This document shows, in pieces, positions 6,506-14,461 of a stretch of DNA of 17,693 nucleotides; the stretch's first letter is position 1; each line of letters begins with the position of its first letter. The stretch spans positions 111,052 to 128,744 of the forward strand of contig DBZU01000072.1 in NCBI GenBank assembly GCA_002311285.1, given 5' to 3'. The notes beneath the pieces are model-generated. The model was not told the origin of the DNA. It was given only the letters and a program-made list of their open reading frames with translations, and made no database searches. The position numbers and the translations under genes are program-made. The DNA is from Dehalococcoidia bacterium UBA1152. GTDB lineage: Bacteria > Chloroflexota > Dehalococcoidia > Lucifugimonadales > UBA2962.

Positions 6506-7150
6506 ATGGTTAAAAAGTTATCAGAGAGACAAGAAAGTATTTTGGTATTTATCAGAGAGTTTTTGGATGAGCATTCTTACCCTCCTACTGTTCGAGATAT
6601 TCAAACAGGTTGTAAGGTGAGCTCAACGTCAGTTGTTGACTACAATCTGCGAATTCTACAAAGAGACGGCTACCTGAAGCGTGAAACAGAAGTCTCTAGA
6701 GGTATTGAGCTATTAGGGCCTAATAAACCTGCAACCCAGGATTTTGTTACTATTCCTATACTCAGCAATATAGCGGCAGGAGAACCGTTACCTGTTCATA
6801 CTCAAGAAAACTGGAATCATGAAAATACGGAAACTTTGGACTTGCCAAACTTTTTAATTAACGGTAAAGAAAACGTGTTTGGAGTTCGAGTAAAAGGCCA
6901 GTCAATGATTGATGCATTTATAACGGACGGAGATTTAGTCTTACTAGAACCTGCTACAACTGCATCCAATGGTGAAATGGTTGCAGCATGGATAAAAGAT
7001 AATCAAGAAGTCACACTAAAACATTTTTTTCTAGAAAACGGCATTGTTAGATTACAGCCAGCAAATCCAGCAATGGATCCAATATATGTACCAGCCGATA
7101 AAGTTACAGTTCAAGGTCGTGTTGTAGGTGTTATAAGATCAGTTAATTAA
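6506..7150 (+). CDS. lexA: LexA SOS-response repressor
   Basis: A 214-residue transcriptional repressor and self-cleaving serine protease of the SOS regulon. The N-terminal winged-helix domain (about 1-70) begins LSERQESILVFIREFL and includes YPPTVRDIQ and the recognition helix region SSTSVVDYNLRIL. The C-terminal S24 peptidase domain has the Ala91-Gly92 cleavage site (NIAAGEPLP), catalytic S133 in KGQSMID and K172 in VTLKHFF, and ends GRVVGVIRSVN. All key residues are intact, so RecA-stimulated autocleavage is expected. ATG 6506 is preceded by AAGGA with eight bases spacing. Two candidate operators lie in the 184-bp divergent region upstream. DinG-like helicase genes are SOS-controlled in some bacteria, but none of the visible sites lies near the helicase fragment here. 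Confidence 0.96.
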   Translation: MVKKLSERQESILVFIREFLDEHSYPPTVRDIQTGCKVSSTSVVDYNLRILQRDGYLKRETEVSRGIELLGPNKPATQDFVTIPILSNIAAGEPLPVHTQENWNHENTETLDLPNFLINGKENVFGVRVKGQSMIDAFITDGDLVLLEPATTASNGEMVAAWIKDNQEVTLKHFFLENGIVRLQPANPAMDPIYVPADKVTVQGRVVGVIRSVN

Positions 7151-7315
7151 CTTTATTCCTGTAAATTATTGTTTTCTACACTCCGAACAAGTAAATTTAT
7201 AAGTGACTATAATCTGAATTCTTGCTATCCCTGATGCTGGGTAGCGCAGTAGGGTAAAACCATATATTCTTTGTATTAAACGATTCCGTCAAACAATATA
7301 CGTTGGAGGCACCAC

Positions 7316-9040
7316 ATGGGGCGAGGTCTGACATCTTACAAGCCAGCCATTATGGGTGTCACTCATGCAGTTTCTGCAGGACACTACCATGCTGCTACAG
7401 CCGGTTTTCGTATACTAGAAGAAGGTGGCAATGCAATCGATGCTGGGGTTGCCTCTGGTATTGCAATCAATGTTGTCTTTCCTCAATGGACAAGCTTTGG
7501 CGGTGTAGCTCCAATCATCCTCTATCATGCAGACAAGAATGAAACTATAACTATAAGCGGGTTAGGGCGTTGGCCACGTGCCGCCTCTATCGAATTCTTC
7601 GAACGTGAACACGCCGGTGATTTGCCTGATGGTATTCTCCGAACTGTTACCCCGTCTGCTGCTGATGCTTGGCTTACAGCCTTGGAACTTTATGGCACCA
7701 TGTCCTTCGAACAGATAGTTACTCCAGCCCTTGAACTTGCCGATAGCGGGTTCCCTGTGCCATCACTTCTAAGTCAGTACATTGGCGATGGAATACGCTG
7801 GCCTTCAACCCGTGACGTATTTATGCCAAACGGTAGTATTCCTAAGGTAGGCGACGTCTTGGTTCAGAAGGACCTTGCTAATACCTTTTACCGCATGATA
7901 GAGGTGGAACGAGCTGCGTCTTCCAAAGGTCGTGAGGCAGCTATAGGAGCTGTCCGTGACTTTTTCTACAAGGGAGATTTGGCTAAAGAAATGGTTCGTT
8001 TCTGCCAAGATCAAGGAGGGCTTCTTACCATGGAGGATATGTCATCCTTTCGTGTAAAATTGGAGCCTGCGCAATGGGGTAGCTATAAGGGTATAGATGT
8101 GGCTACCTGTGGCCCTTGGTGCCAGGGGCCTCTCCTTATCCAGTTTCTACATATGCTGGAAGGGTTTGATTTTCAAAGCATGGGCTATCTCAGCGCAGAT
8201 TACATCCACACCATGCTAGAAGTATTTAAACTTGCATTCTCTGATCGTCATCACTATTATGGTGACCCTGAATTTGTTGAAGTTCCAATAGATGGACTTA
8301 TGTCCAAGGCCTTTGCCAAATCCAGACTGGCAGCGATTGATCATCAGATCGCCAATCCTGAAATGCCAGTGCCGGGAAACCCTTGGGCTTTCCAGTCAGA
8401 GACTCCTTCTGTTAGTACGATAGCCCGTCCAACCGCCACAACCGGGAGCCTAGGAGAAGACACCAGCTACACCTGTGTCGTTGATCGTTGGGGCAACGTC
8501 TTCTCTGCTACCCCTAGCGACACTTTTGATGCCACTCCGATAGTGCCAGGCCTTGGATTCATTCTTTCTTCCCGTGGAAGTCAATCATGGTTGGATCCTT
8601 CCCACCCTAGTGCCCTTGCCCCTGGTAAACGCCCACGTCTTACTCCAAACCCAGCATTGGCATTCAAGAATGGGCGTCCTTGGATGCCATTTGGCACTCC
8701 GGGCGGAGACATTCAATGTCAAGCCATGGCCGAAATGTTTGTCAATATCGTAGAATTTGGAATGGACCCGCAACAAGCTATAGAAGAGCCCCGTTTTGCC
8801 ACCTCTAGTTATCCTGGATCCTTTTGGCCCCACGCCTACCATCCTGGCCTGGTAACTTTGGAAGGACGTATTGATCCATCTACAGTAGCTGAGTTAGAAC
8901 GACGTGGACATAATGTAGAGATTTGGGATGAGTGGGACGTAAAGGCAGGCAATCTCGCCGCCATTGAAATCGATCATGAGCGTGGTATTCTCCGTGCCGG
9001 TGCGGACAGTCGCCGCGAAGGTTACGCCATAGCTCGCTAG
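7316..9040 (+). CDS. ggt: Gamma-glutamyltransferase-family Ntn hydrolase
   Basis: A 574-residue proenzyme-type N-terminal-nucleophile hydrolase of the gamma-glutamyltranspeptidase family. The large-subunit start has ATAGFRILEEGGNAIDAGVASGIA, as in GGTs. The predicted autocleavage threonine is T383 in EDTSYTCVVD; chain splitting before it would leave a small subunit beginning TSYTCVVDRWGN and containing the PGGD oxyanion-type turn. There is no obvious signal peptide, unlike periplasmic GGT. Members cleave gamma-glutamyl bonds (glutathione) or related amides such as cephalosporin acylase substrates; the specificity here is open. GGAGG six bases before ATG 7316 fixes the start. Sampled stretches are 52-57% GC with GC-rich codons, unlike lexA next to it at about 37%, pointing to separate origin. 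A terminator follows the stop by 16 bases, so it is probably a single-gene unit. Confidence 0.9.
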   Translation: MGRGLTSYKPAIMGVTHAVSAGHYHAATAGFRILEEGGNAIDAGVASGIAINVVFPQWTSFGGVAPIILYHADKNETITISGLGRWPRAASIEFFEREHAGDLPDGILRTVTPSAADAWLTALELYGTMSFEQIVTPALELADSGFPVPSLLSQYIGDGIRWPSTRDVFMPNGSIPKVGDVLVQKDLANTFYRMIEVERAASSKGREAAIGAVRDFFYKGDLAKEMVRFCQDQGGLLTMEDMSSFRVKLEPAQWGSYKGIDVATCGPWCQGPLLIQFLHMLEGFDFQSMGYLSADYIHTMLEVFKLAFSDRHHYYGDPEFVEVPIDGLMSKAFAKSRLAAIDHQIANPEMPVPGNPWAFQSETPSVSTIARPTATTGSLGEDTSYTCVVDRWGNVFSATPSDTFDATPIVPGLGFILSSRGSQSWLDPSHPSALAPGKRPRLTPNPALAFKNGRPWMPFGTPGGDIQCQAMAEMFVNIVEFGMDPQQAIEEPRFATSSYPGSFWPHAYHPGLVTLEGRIDPSTVAELERRGHNVEIWDEWDVKAGNLAAIEIDHERGILRAGADSRREGYAIAR

Positions 9041-9056
9041 GGTATTCTTTCCAAAT

Positions 9057-9090
9057 AAAACCAATCCCTATAATTACAGGATGGTTTTTT
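9057..9090 (+). terminator. Rho-independent terminator after ggt, possibly bidirectional
   Basis: AAAACCAATCC and GGATGGTTTTTT form a stem (one bulged A) around an 11-base loop, followed by a T run on the plus strand. On the minus strand the stem also ends in TTTTATTT, so it could terminate the convergent tatC transcript too. Confidence 0.8.
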
Positions 9091-9135
9091 CGTAACTCAC
9101 TTAATTTAAAGCTGCAATTTTAAACTAAGGCAAGG

Positions 9136-9903
9136 TTACAACGCCGCATCTGCACTTTCTGCAGCTCGGTTTCTTAAAGATCTACCCAATTTTGCTAACC
9201 AAATCCCCGCTTCGTACAAGATTATTATCGGCACTGCAACTAAAGTCTGATTAATTGGATCAAAGGTAGGAGTTATAAGGGCACCTAATACGAATGCAAT
9301 AATAACAGCATATTTTCTTCTTTTAGCAAGCCATTCTGGTCCAACAATTCCAATTCGTGCCAAGAAAAATAAGACTATGGGTAATTCAAAGACAATTCCC
9401 ATCCAAAACAAAAGGGATAACATCAAATTAACGTAGGTGCCTATGCGCGGCATTGGTGTTGCGATTTCGCTACCGAAACTTAGTAGAAAATTAACTGCAG
9501 GTGGAAAAACAACTCTGTACCCAAAGGCAGCCCCTATCACAAAAACAATTAAACTGACAGGTAAAAGAACAAAAAGATATCTGCGTTCATTGGGCTTTAA
9601 ACCAGGAGCCAAAAACAAAGCTAGCTGAAATAGAACAAACGGCAAAGAAGCCGCAACACCAACAGTTAAAGAAGCCTTCATGGCTATACCTATAAACTCT
9701 GTTAAATCGAGATATACAGGTTTACCTTGTGGCACATTAGCAAACCCTTGGGCAGGTTCCATCAGTAAAGTTAGGATCTGCGCATGAAAGACAAACGCTA
9801 ATGCTGTAGTGAGAAATATAAACCCTGCTGACCACATGAGTCGTTTACGTAGTTCCCCTACGTGTTGTCCCATATTCATACTATTACGAAGATTATCTGC
9901 CAC
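9136..9903 (-). CDS. tatC: Sec-independent protein translocase subunit TatC
   Basis: A 255-residue polytopic membrane protein that recognises twin-arginine signal peptides and exports folded proteins. The signature HVGELRKRL (about 14-22, with the key Glu at 17) is present, as is FLAPGLKPNERR ahead of a transmembrane helix, and six hydrophobic helices can be traced to the C-terminus. The frame is open 36 codons further upstream, but that extension overlaps tatA/B deeply and has no TatC similarity. GTG 9903, preceded by AGGTGA, gives the usual length and an 11-base overlap with the tatA/B end, so I chose it. It is the last gene of the rlmD-maf-tatA/B-tatC operon and converges on the ggt terminator. 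The twin-arginine substrates themselves are not in this window. Confidence 0.94.
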   Translation of the reverse strand: MADNLRNSMNMGQHVGELRKRLMWSAGFIFLTTALAFVFHAQILTLLMEPAQGFANVPQGKPVYLDLTEFIGIAMKASLTVGVAASLPFVLFQLALFLAPGLKPNERRYLFVLLPVSLIVFVIGAAFGYRVVFPPAVNFLLSFGSEIATPMPRIGTYVNLMLSLLFWMGIVFELPIVLFFLARIGIVGPEWLAKRRKYAVIIAFVLGALITPTFDPINQTLVAVPIIILYEAGIWLAKLGRSLRNRAAESADAAL

Positions 9904-10234
9904 CCAAATCACCTTTGTCTTTTCTCTTATCTGTATCAGGTTCTTGAGATTTAACTGAATCCAACAAAGATGTTGGATTCTCTGAAACATCAGACTTACC
10001 AGATTCGTCAACTACATCTGTTTCTTCTAAGTCAACTAAGGATCTTAAGGATTTAATCGGTTGATCCGTGCCTTCAGTAATGGAGTTTTGTAGATCAGAG
10101 CCATATTTCCGTGCATCACGAACAAATTTTCCGATTTCTTTTCCCATACCTATCATTTTTTGGGGTCCCAAAATTAGAAATGCGATTATAAATACAGTCA
10201 GTATCTCAAGGGATCCCATCCCAAGAAAATTCAT
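9893..10234 (-). CDS. tatA: Twin-arginine translocase TatA/TatB-family protein
   Basis: A 113-residue single-span protein: one N-terminal transmembrane helix (about residues 8-23, SLEILTVFIIAFLILGP), the FLILGPQKM hinge, then an amphipathic helix KEIGKFVRDARK and a long, charged, probably disordered tail. It forms the Tat pore with TatC. The Glu near the start of the membrane helix recalls TatB, but only one such gene is present here, so it may serve both roles. Its ATG overlaps the maf stop by four bases (ATGA), and its end overlaps tatC by 11, indicating tight translational coupling. Calling it A or B cannot be settled from sequence alone. Confidence 0.9.
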   Translation of the reverse strand: MNFLGMGSLEILTVFIIAFLILGPQKMIGMGKEIGKFVRDARKYGSDLQNSITEGTDQPIKSLRSLVDLEETDVVDESGKSDVSENPTSLLDSVKSQEPDTDKRKDKGDLGGR

Positions 10235-10917
10235 TTAACCTCCCGTATGTTGTCTAATGAGTAGCCCTCTTTAACCAGACAATCTGTGCAAGAAAGCAGT
10301 TTAATCCTTTTAGCAAAATCTGGCGATACTTTATAAATTAATTTCGTTAACTCGCATAATGGCATGCCAACCACATTTAAATAACATCCGTTTATTTGTT
10401 TTACAGGCCTGAATTGTTTGTCTTGAATGGCGTAACCACCAGATTTATCAAAAGGCTCTTTTGAATTAACATAATTAATTATTTCAGTGTCGCTATAATC
10501 TCTAACGCTAACCGTTGTAATTTTATTGACTACAATTGGTTTTTCAATTGCAGTAGATTGGATTGAAACTGAAGTAGATACCAAATGATCTTTACCTCTA
10601 AGGCTTTTTAGCATCACTATAGCTGCACTTTGTGTTGAAGGTTTTAATAAAATCGAGTTGTTTAAAGAAACCGCTGTATCAGCTCCTACAACAAACCTGG
10701 TATACCATCTAGTATCAAAAACACTGATCGCCTTCGATAGAGCTATCCTAGATGTATATGCTGATGCAGATTCATCAACTCGCGGTAATCCTTCTTTATC
10801 ATTGGATGGTTTAACCAAAAATGAAAATGGCCAAGCATTCTGAATTATCGATACCCGTCTCTGAGATTTCGATGCGAGCACTAAAAGTTCTGGAGGATTT
10901 TTAACTATGCATCTCAT
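10231..10917 (-). CDS. maf: Maf-family nucleotide pyrophosphatase
   Basis: A 228-residue house-cleaning pyrophosphatase that hydrolyses non-canonical or dTTP/UTP-type nucleoside triphosphates to monophosphates. It shows the Maf order: LASKSQRR (14-21), GADTAV with catalytic Asp80, MLKSLRGKDHLVSTSV, then EPFDKSGGYAIQ (154-165) and NVVGMPL. Typical Maf proteins are about 190-200 residues. This one carries about 30 extra C-terminal residues with a CTDC pair (C210, C213) of unknown use. The ATG at 10917 sits 13 bases after the rlmD stop with only a weak ribosome site, so it probably depends on coupling. The C-terminus overlaps tatA/B by four bases. Confidence 0.93.
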   Translation of the reverse strand: MRCIVKNPPELLVLASKSQRRVSIIQNAWPFSFLVKPSNDKEGLPRVDESASAYTSRIALSKAISVFDTRWYTRFVVGADTAVSLNNSILLKPSTQSAAIVMLKSLRGKDHLVSTSVSIQSTAIEKPIVVNKITTVSVRDYSDTEIINYVNSKEPFDKSGGYAIQDKQFRPVKQINGCYLNVVGMPLCELTKLIYKVSPDFAKRIKLLSCTDCLVKEGYSLDNIREVK

Positions 10918-10930
10918 GACCCATATTGTA

Positions 10931-12136
10931 TCAGTGTGAACTCCTACCGATTAAGGTCGCAATACATTCAACATGATGTGTCTGAGGAAACATATCAACT
11001 GGCTGTACATCTATTAATTTATAACCCCCTTTTACAAGAATTGACAAGTCACGGGCCAAGGTATCAGGGTCGCAGGAAACATATACTATTCGTTTCACCA
11101 TTTTCATCAGAACAGATTCTAAAACCTTAATATGACAACCTGCCCTAGGTGGATCTATGACTACAGCATCAGGGGTAAAAGGGAGATTTAATATAGCATC
11201 CTCTGTTTTTGATTCAATAAACTTTACATTTTCTAGTCCAGCTAGGTTGATGCTGGCATCTTTTATTGCAGCTGCAGACTCTTCTATAGCAATTACTTGA
11301 AATGAATTTTCAGCAAGAAGCGCGGTGAAAGTGCCAACTCCAGCATAGGCGTCTACAACTCTACTGGATGGATTTAAATTACACCGTTGTGTTACAAGGT
11401 CAGTTAATACCTCCGCCTGCAAAGTATTCACCTGAAAAAATGACGGCGACGCAACTCTGAAACTTCGCCCCTTCAAGACTTCTCGATAATGTGTCTGGCC
11501 AGAAAGTAGTTCTACATCAGTGTTTTTAATTGCTGGCTGTATTAACCATTCATTCGTATTAACCCCATGTCTAATGGATAACTGGCTTGTTTCCATCACT
11601 TTGCCTTGTAAGTGAGTTAAAATCTTGTTGATTCCTTTCGTCATTAACATGCAATGATCCACTTGAATAAACTTACGGGTAATACGATTTACAAAACCCA
11701 AATACCCTTGTTTTCTAACGGTAAATCTTGCGTGATTTCTATATTCGAATACCCCAGGGCTAGGTACAGTTGCCTGAACATCTATATTAGAAAGCTCTGG
11801 ATATCGTTGAAAAAGCTTTGTAACTTGGCTTCTTTTAAGAATTAACTGATATGGATAATCTATATGCTGCCACTGGCATCCAGTACATGGTCCAAAGTAA
11901 GGACAAGGATGAGGAATTCTATGTTCGGAAATTTTGTTAACATCTACGACTATACCGGCTAATTTTTCTTTCCCTCTTTTTTTATACCGGTGTATTTGAA
12001 CAGTTACTTCTTCACCGGGTATTCCGCCGAAAACACTTATTTCAACCCCTCGATAGGTTGCCACAGCATCTCCTGCCGCATTAAATTCACCCAATTTCAA
12101 ATTGGTTGTTTCTATGTTTTCATAATTGCGGTTCAC
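10931..12136 (-). CDS. rlmD: RlmD/TrmA-family RNA (uracil-C5)-methyltransferase
   Basis: A 401-residue SAM-dependent enzyme that methylates C5 of uridine in RNA, probably 23S rRNA. An N-terminal TRAM domain (about 1-65, ending near KKRGKEKLAGIV) binds RNA. A [4Fe-4S] cluster site is formed by C78, C84, C87 and C162. The Rossmann methyltransferase has DAYAGVGTF (262-270) for SAM, DPPRAG (328-333), the catalytic nucleophile C355 in YVSCDP and the base E390 in HHVEC. The presence of both the cluster and TRAM favours the RlmD/RlmCD type over TrmA; the exact target position is not determinable. The start is GTG 12136 with a weak GGTAA upstream. It heads the rlmD-maf-tatA/B-tatC operon and is divergent from lipA across a 94-bp spacer. 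Confidence 0.92.
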   Translation of the reverse strand: MNRNYENIETTNLKLGEFNAAGDAVATYRGVEISVFGGIPGEEVTVQIHRYKKRGKEKLAGIVVDVNKISEHRIPHPCPYFGPCTGCQWQHIDYPYQLILKRSQVTKLFQRYPELSNIDVQATVPSPGVFEYRNHARFTVRKQGYLGFVNRITRKFIQVDHCMLMTKGINKILTHLQGKVMETSQLSIRHGVNTNEWLIQPAIKNTDVELLSGQTHYREVLKGRSFRVASPSFFQVNTLQAEVLTDLVTQRCNLNPSSRVVDAYAGVGTFTALLAENSFQVIAIEESAAAIKDASINLAGLENVKFIESKTEDAILNLPFTPDAVVIDPPRAGCHIKVLESVLMKMVKRIVYVSCDPDTLARDLSILVKGGYKLIDVQPVDMFPQTHHVECIATLIGRSSH

Positions 12137-12208
12137 AGATCGAATTTACCTTTAAACAATAATTCTAATTACTTTACTTTATACTCAAACATAGTATCTC
12201 ACTACAAA

Positions 12209-12220
12209 GTTAGTACTAAC
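12209..12220. repeat. 12-bp perfect palindrome upstream of lipA
   Basis: GTTAGTACTAAC lies 10 bases before the lipA start, in the rlmD/lipA divergent spacer. It could be an operator for a dimeric regulator; no regulator can be named. Confidence 0.4.
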
Positions 12221-12230
12221 GTTTGATAAT

Positions 12231-13121
12231 ATGAATAGTATGGTTGAACTAACCAAAAAGAAAACCGCAAGGCGGTTGCCTGCGTGGTTAAAAGTAAAAG
12301 CACCTGGTAGTGCCGAATATCTAGAGCTTAAACAATTGTTACGAGAAAAATCTCTTAACACTGTTTGTGAAGAAGCACATTGCCCAAATATTGGTGAATG
12401 TTGGACATTGGGGACTGCTACTTTTATGATCTTAGGCGATACCTGCACACGCGCATGTGCTTATTGTGCAGTTAATTCAGGCAAACCTAAAGATCCAGAC
12501 ATTTTTGAACCAGCTAGACTTGCCGAAACTGTTGAAAGAATGAAATTAAAGTATGCTGTGATAACTTCTGTAGATAGAGATGATTTACAAGACGGAGGGG
12601 CCTCTTTTTTTTCTTCATGTATACGACTTATAAATAATCGTGTACCGGATTGCAAGGTAGAGGTGCTAATTCCTGATTTTGATGGCGATGAAAAAGCACT
12701 TAAAACAGTTGTAAATTCAAACCCTAGCACCTTAAATCATAATATAGAGACTGTACGCAGGATTTTCCCTAAGGTGCGTCCGAGAGGTAATTATGATCTT
12801 TCCTTAAAGTTACTTGAGACATCCAAGTTTTTAAATCCTAATATACCAACCAAATCAGGAATAATGGTTGGATTAGGTGAGACTTACGATGAAATTACCC
12901 AGACGATGAGAGATCTGAGAGACTCAGATTGTGATCTTCTCACTGTTGGACAATACCTGAGACCATCTCAAAAGCATTGGCCGGTTGTAAAATGGTATAC
13001 CAAAAACGACTTTGAGGAAATAAAACAGGAGGGTTTATCTCTCGGGTTCAAGCATGTGGCTTCAGGGCCTTTAGTTCGAAGTTCATATCATGCAAATGAA
13101 CAATATGAAGCTACACAATAA
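12231..13121 (+). CDS. lipA: Lipoyl synthase
   Basis: A 296-residue radical SAM enzyme that inserts two sulfur atoms into octanoyl groups on E2/H proteins to make lipoate. The auxiliary [4Fe-4S] site is C46, C51 and C57 (CEEAHCPNIGEC), with the C-terminal Ser ligand in RSSYH (about S285). The radical SAM cluster is C72, C76 and C79 (CTRACAYC). Other hallmarks are SVDRDDLQDGGA, NHNIETV, KSGIMVGLGE and TVGQYLRPS. ATG 12231 is used; a second ATG lies three codons in and neither has a clear ribosome site. No lipB is beside it. The gene is transcribed away from rlmD and converges on the membrane-protein gene. Confidence 0.96.
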   Translation: MNSMVELTKKKTARRLPAWLKVKAPGSAEYLELKQLLREKSLNTVCEEAHCPNIGECWTLGTATFMILGDTCTRACAYCAVNSGKPKDPDIFEPARLAETVERMKLKYAVITSVDRDDLQDGGASFFSSCIRLINNRVPDCKVEVLIPDFDGDEKALKTVVNSNPSTLNHNIETVRRIFPKVRPRGNYDLSLKLLETSKFLNPNIPTKSGIMVGLGETYDEITQTMRDLRDSDCDLLTVGQYLRPSQKHWPVVKWYTKNDFEEIKQEGLSLGFKHVASGPLVRSSYHANEQYEATQ

Positions 13122-13167
13122 TATTTGGTTTTATTTGAAAGCATTATTTAAAATCTTTAATAGTTTT

Positions 13168-13584
13168 TTAACGAAGAATATATGGCATCATCCAGCCAAA
13201 AATGCCTCCAAATATCAAAATAATTGGTAATACTCGGAAAAATATAACTCTCTTCGTATATAAAACCAGCACTGTTACCGATATTGGTAATATTAGAATC
13301 AATAACGTAAATATTAAGTTTGGACTGCCTAGTCCATTTTGAGAATTTCTATTATCGATTATTATAAACAGTAAGCCGTAGATTGCTCCTATAACTGACC
13401 ATAAAACATATATTACACCGACTATTGATAACACCATTAATGTAGGTCTTCCCCGAGTAGCAACAAATTTGACTAAGCGAGACTCAGCTTTCAGATATGG
13501 AGTCATTATTAGAGCCCCTCCAGATACAAAGACAGATGCCATTAATAGCCCCAATAGTGCTCCGGTCAATACTTCTTCAATCAT
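13168..13584 (-). CDS. Small four-helix membrane protein of unknown function
   Basis: I do not recognise the family. The 138-residue product is very hydrophobic, with about four transmembrane segments: one near the N-terminus (EEVLTGALLGLLMASVFVSG), then LMVLSIVGVIYVLWSVIGAIYG, a third LIFTLLILILPISVTVLVLY, and a last one FRVLPIILIFGGIFGWMMP. A basic loop (TRGRP) precedes helix two. The frame also has an ATG at 13605, but the ATG at 13584 overlaps the ispE TGA by eight bases, the tight coupling usual in this cluster, so I prefer it. It is the last gene of the rsmA-ispE group, which may only reflect co-transcription rather than shared function. Confidence 0.65.
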   Translation of the reverse strand: MIEEVLTGALLGLLMASVFVSGGALIMTPYLKAESRLVKFVATRGRPTLMVLSIVGVIYVLWSVIGAIYGLLFIIIDNRNSQNGLGSPNLIFTLLILILPISVTVLVLYTKRVIFFRVLPIILIFGGIFGWMMPYILR

Positions 13585-14461
13585 TAGATTTTGTAGTCCA
13601 TTCAATTTGTTTGGTTGGTTTTACTACATAGGCATTGAAGCCTGTTTTTTTGTTCAACAATAGCGCAAGCGCTGTAGCATTTTCTTTTGATTCAACCAAA
13701 GTATAAAGTGATGGGCCTGCCCCACATAAATAAATCTCATTTTTCCAGATGTCACTGAACTCTTGGCGAAGGCTTTTAACTTCGATGAACAAATCATTTG
13801 AAATTTCATCAAATACGTTAAATAGTAATTGTGATGGGATGTCACCCATTCCTCGTATTCTTGCCTCCAGTTTTCGTGTGAGCGCTCCTTTGGTGTAATG
13901 ACCTGAATTTACTTTGCTGAACATATAAGAAGTTTTATTACTAATACACAACTCAGGAAAAATAATTACAGCATATTTTATGTTGGCGGGCGGGAGTCTT
14001 CGCAATACTTCTCCTCTTCTCTGGGTCATTACAGTTCCACAGTATAGAAAAAAAGGTACATCCGACCCTATTAAAGAAGCGATCGGCAACAACTGTTCAA
14101 TACTTAAACCTAATTTCCATAACTTATTTAGCCCAATTAAAACAGACGCGGCATCGCTACTGCCTCCTCCTAATCCAGCGCTAGAAGGTATTTTTTTTGA
14201 AACAGTAATTTTTGCTCCGGTACGCACTTTATACAGATCTTGTAATCTCAGTGCTGCGATGTTTGCCAAATTATATTTATCGTCAATTCCTAAACCATCA
14301 CAATTAAATTGCAGGATGTCTGACTCTTCAATGTCGATTTCATCATTGAGATCGACTGAAACAATAATTGAAGTTAAATCGTGAAATCCATCGGGTCTCC
14401 GCCCTAAAATCTCCAGTGTTAGGTTGATTTTAGAAGGAGCAGATAATGTAATCTTTCTCAA
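13577..14461 (-). CDS. ispE: 4-diphosphocytidyl-2-C-methyl-D-erythritol kinase
   Basis: A 294-residue GHMP kinase of the MEP isoprenoid pathway. It phosphorylates the 2-hydroxyl of CDP-methylerythritol with ATP. The N-terminal SAPSKINLTLEILGRRPDGFHDL holds catalytic K11. The glycine-rich ATP loop is PSSAGLGGGSSDAASVL (about 92-107), and catalytic D134 sits in IGSDVPFF. Near the C-terminus is CGAGPSLYTL, the GHMP motif 3. Its ATG overlaps the rsmA stop by four bases, and its end overlaps the small membrane protein, so the three genes are translationally coupled. Presence shows the organism makes isoprenoids by the MEP route. Confidence 0.95.
   Translation of the reverse strand: MRKITLSAPSKINLTLEILGRRPDGFHDLTSIIVSVDLNDEIDIEESDILQFNCDGLGIDDKYNLANIAALRLQDLYKVRTGAKITVSKKIPSSAGLGGGSSDAASVLIGLNKLWKLGLSIEQLLPIASLIGSDVPFFLYCGTVMTQRRGEVLRRLPPANIKYAVIIFPELCISNKTSYMFSKVNSGHYTKGALTRKLEARIRGMGDIPSQLLFNVFDEISNDLFIEVKSLRQEFSDIWKNEIYLCGAGPSLYTLVESKENATALALLLNKKTGFNAYVVKPTKQIEWTTKSND

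Noticed and set aside
7185..7213. Consensus TATAAT (7208-7213) upstream of ggt as a promoter
   Set aside because: The hexamer is perfect, but at 17 bp upstream there is only GAACAA and no TTGACA-like element, nor a properly spaced TG extension. Chance in an AT-rich spacer is likely.
7225..7244. Imperfect hairpin CTATCCC/GGGTAG between lexA and ggt as a lexA terminator
   Set aside because: The stem has a bulge and no T run follows it. I also considered a tRNA remnant because of GGGTAGCGCAG, but no cloverleaf can be built.
9904..10011. A 36-codon N-terminal extension of TatC
   Set aside because: It would overlap tatA/B deeply, has no TatC similarity, and GTG 9903 with an AGGTGA ahead gives a normal length.
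13122..13167. A terminator between lipA and the convergent membrane protein gene
   Set aside because: The spacer is AT-rich with T runs, but I could not find a convincing stem.
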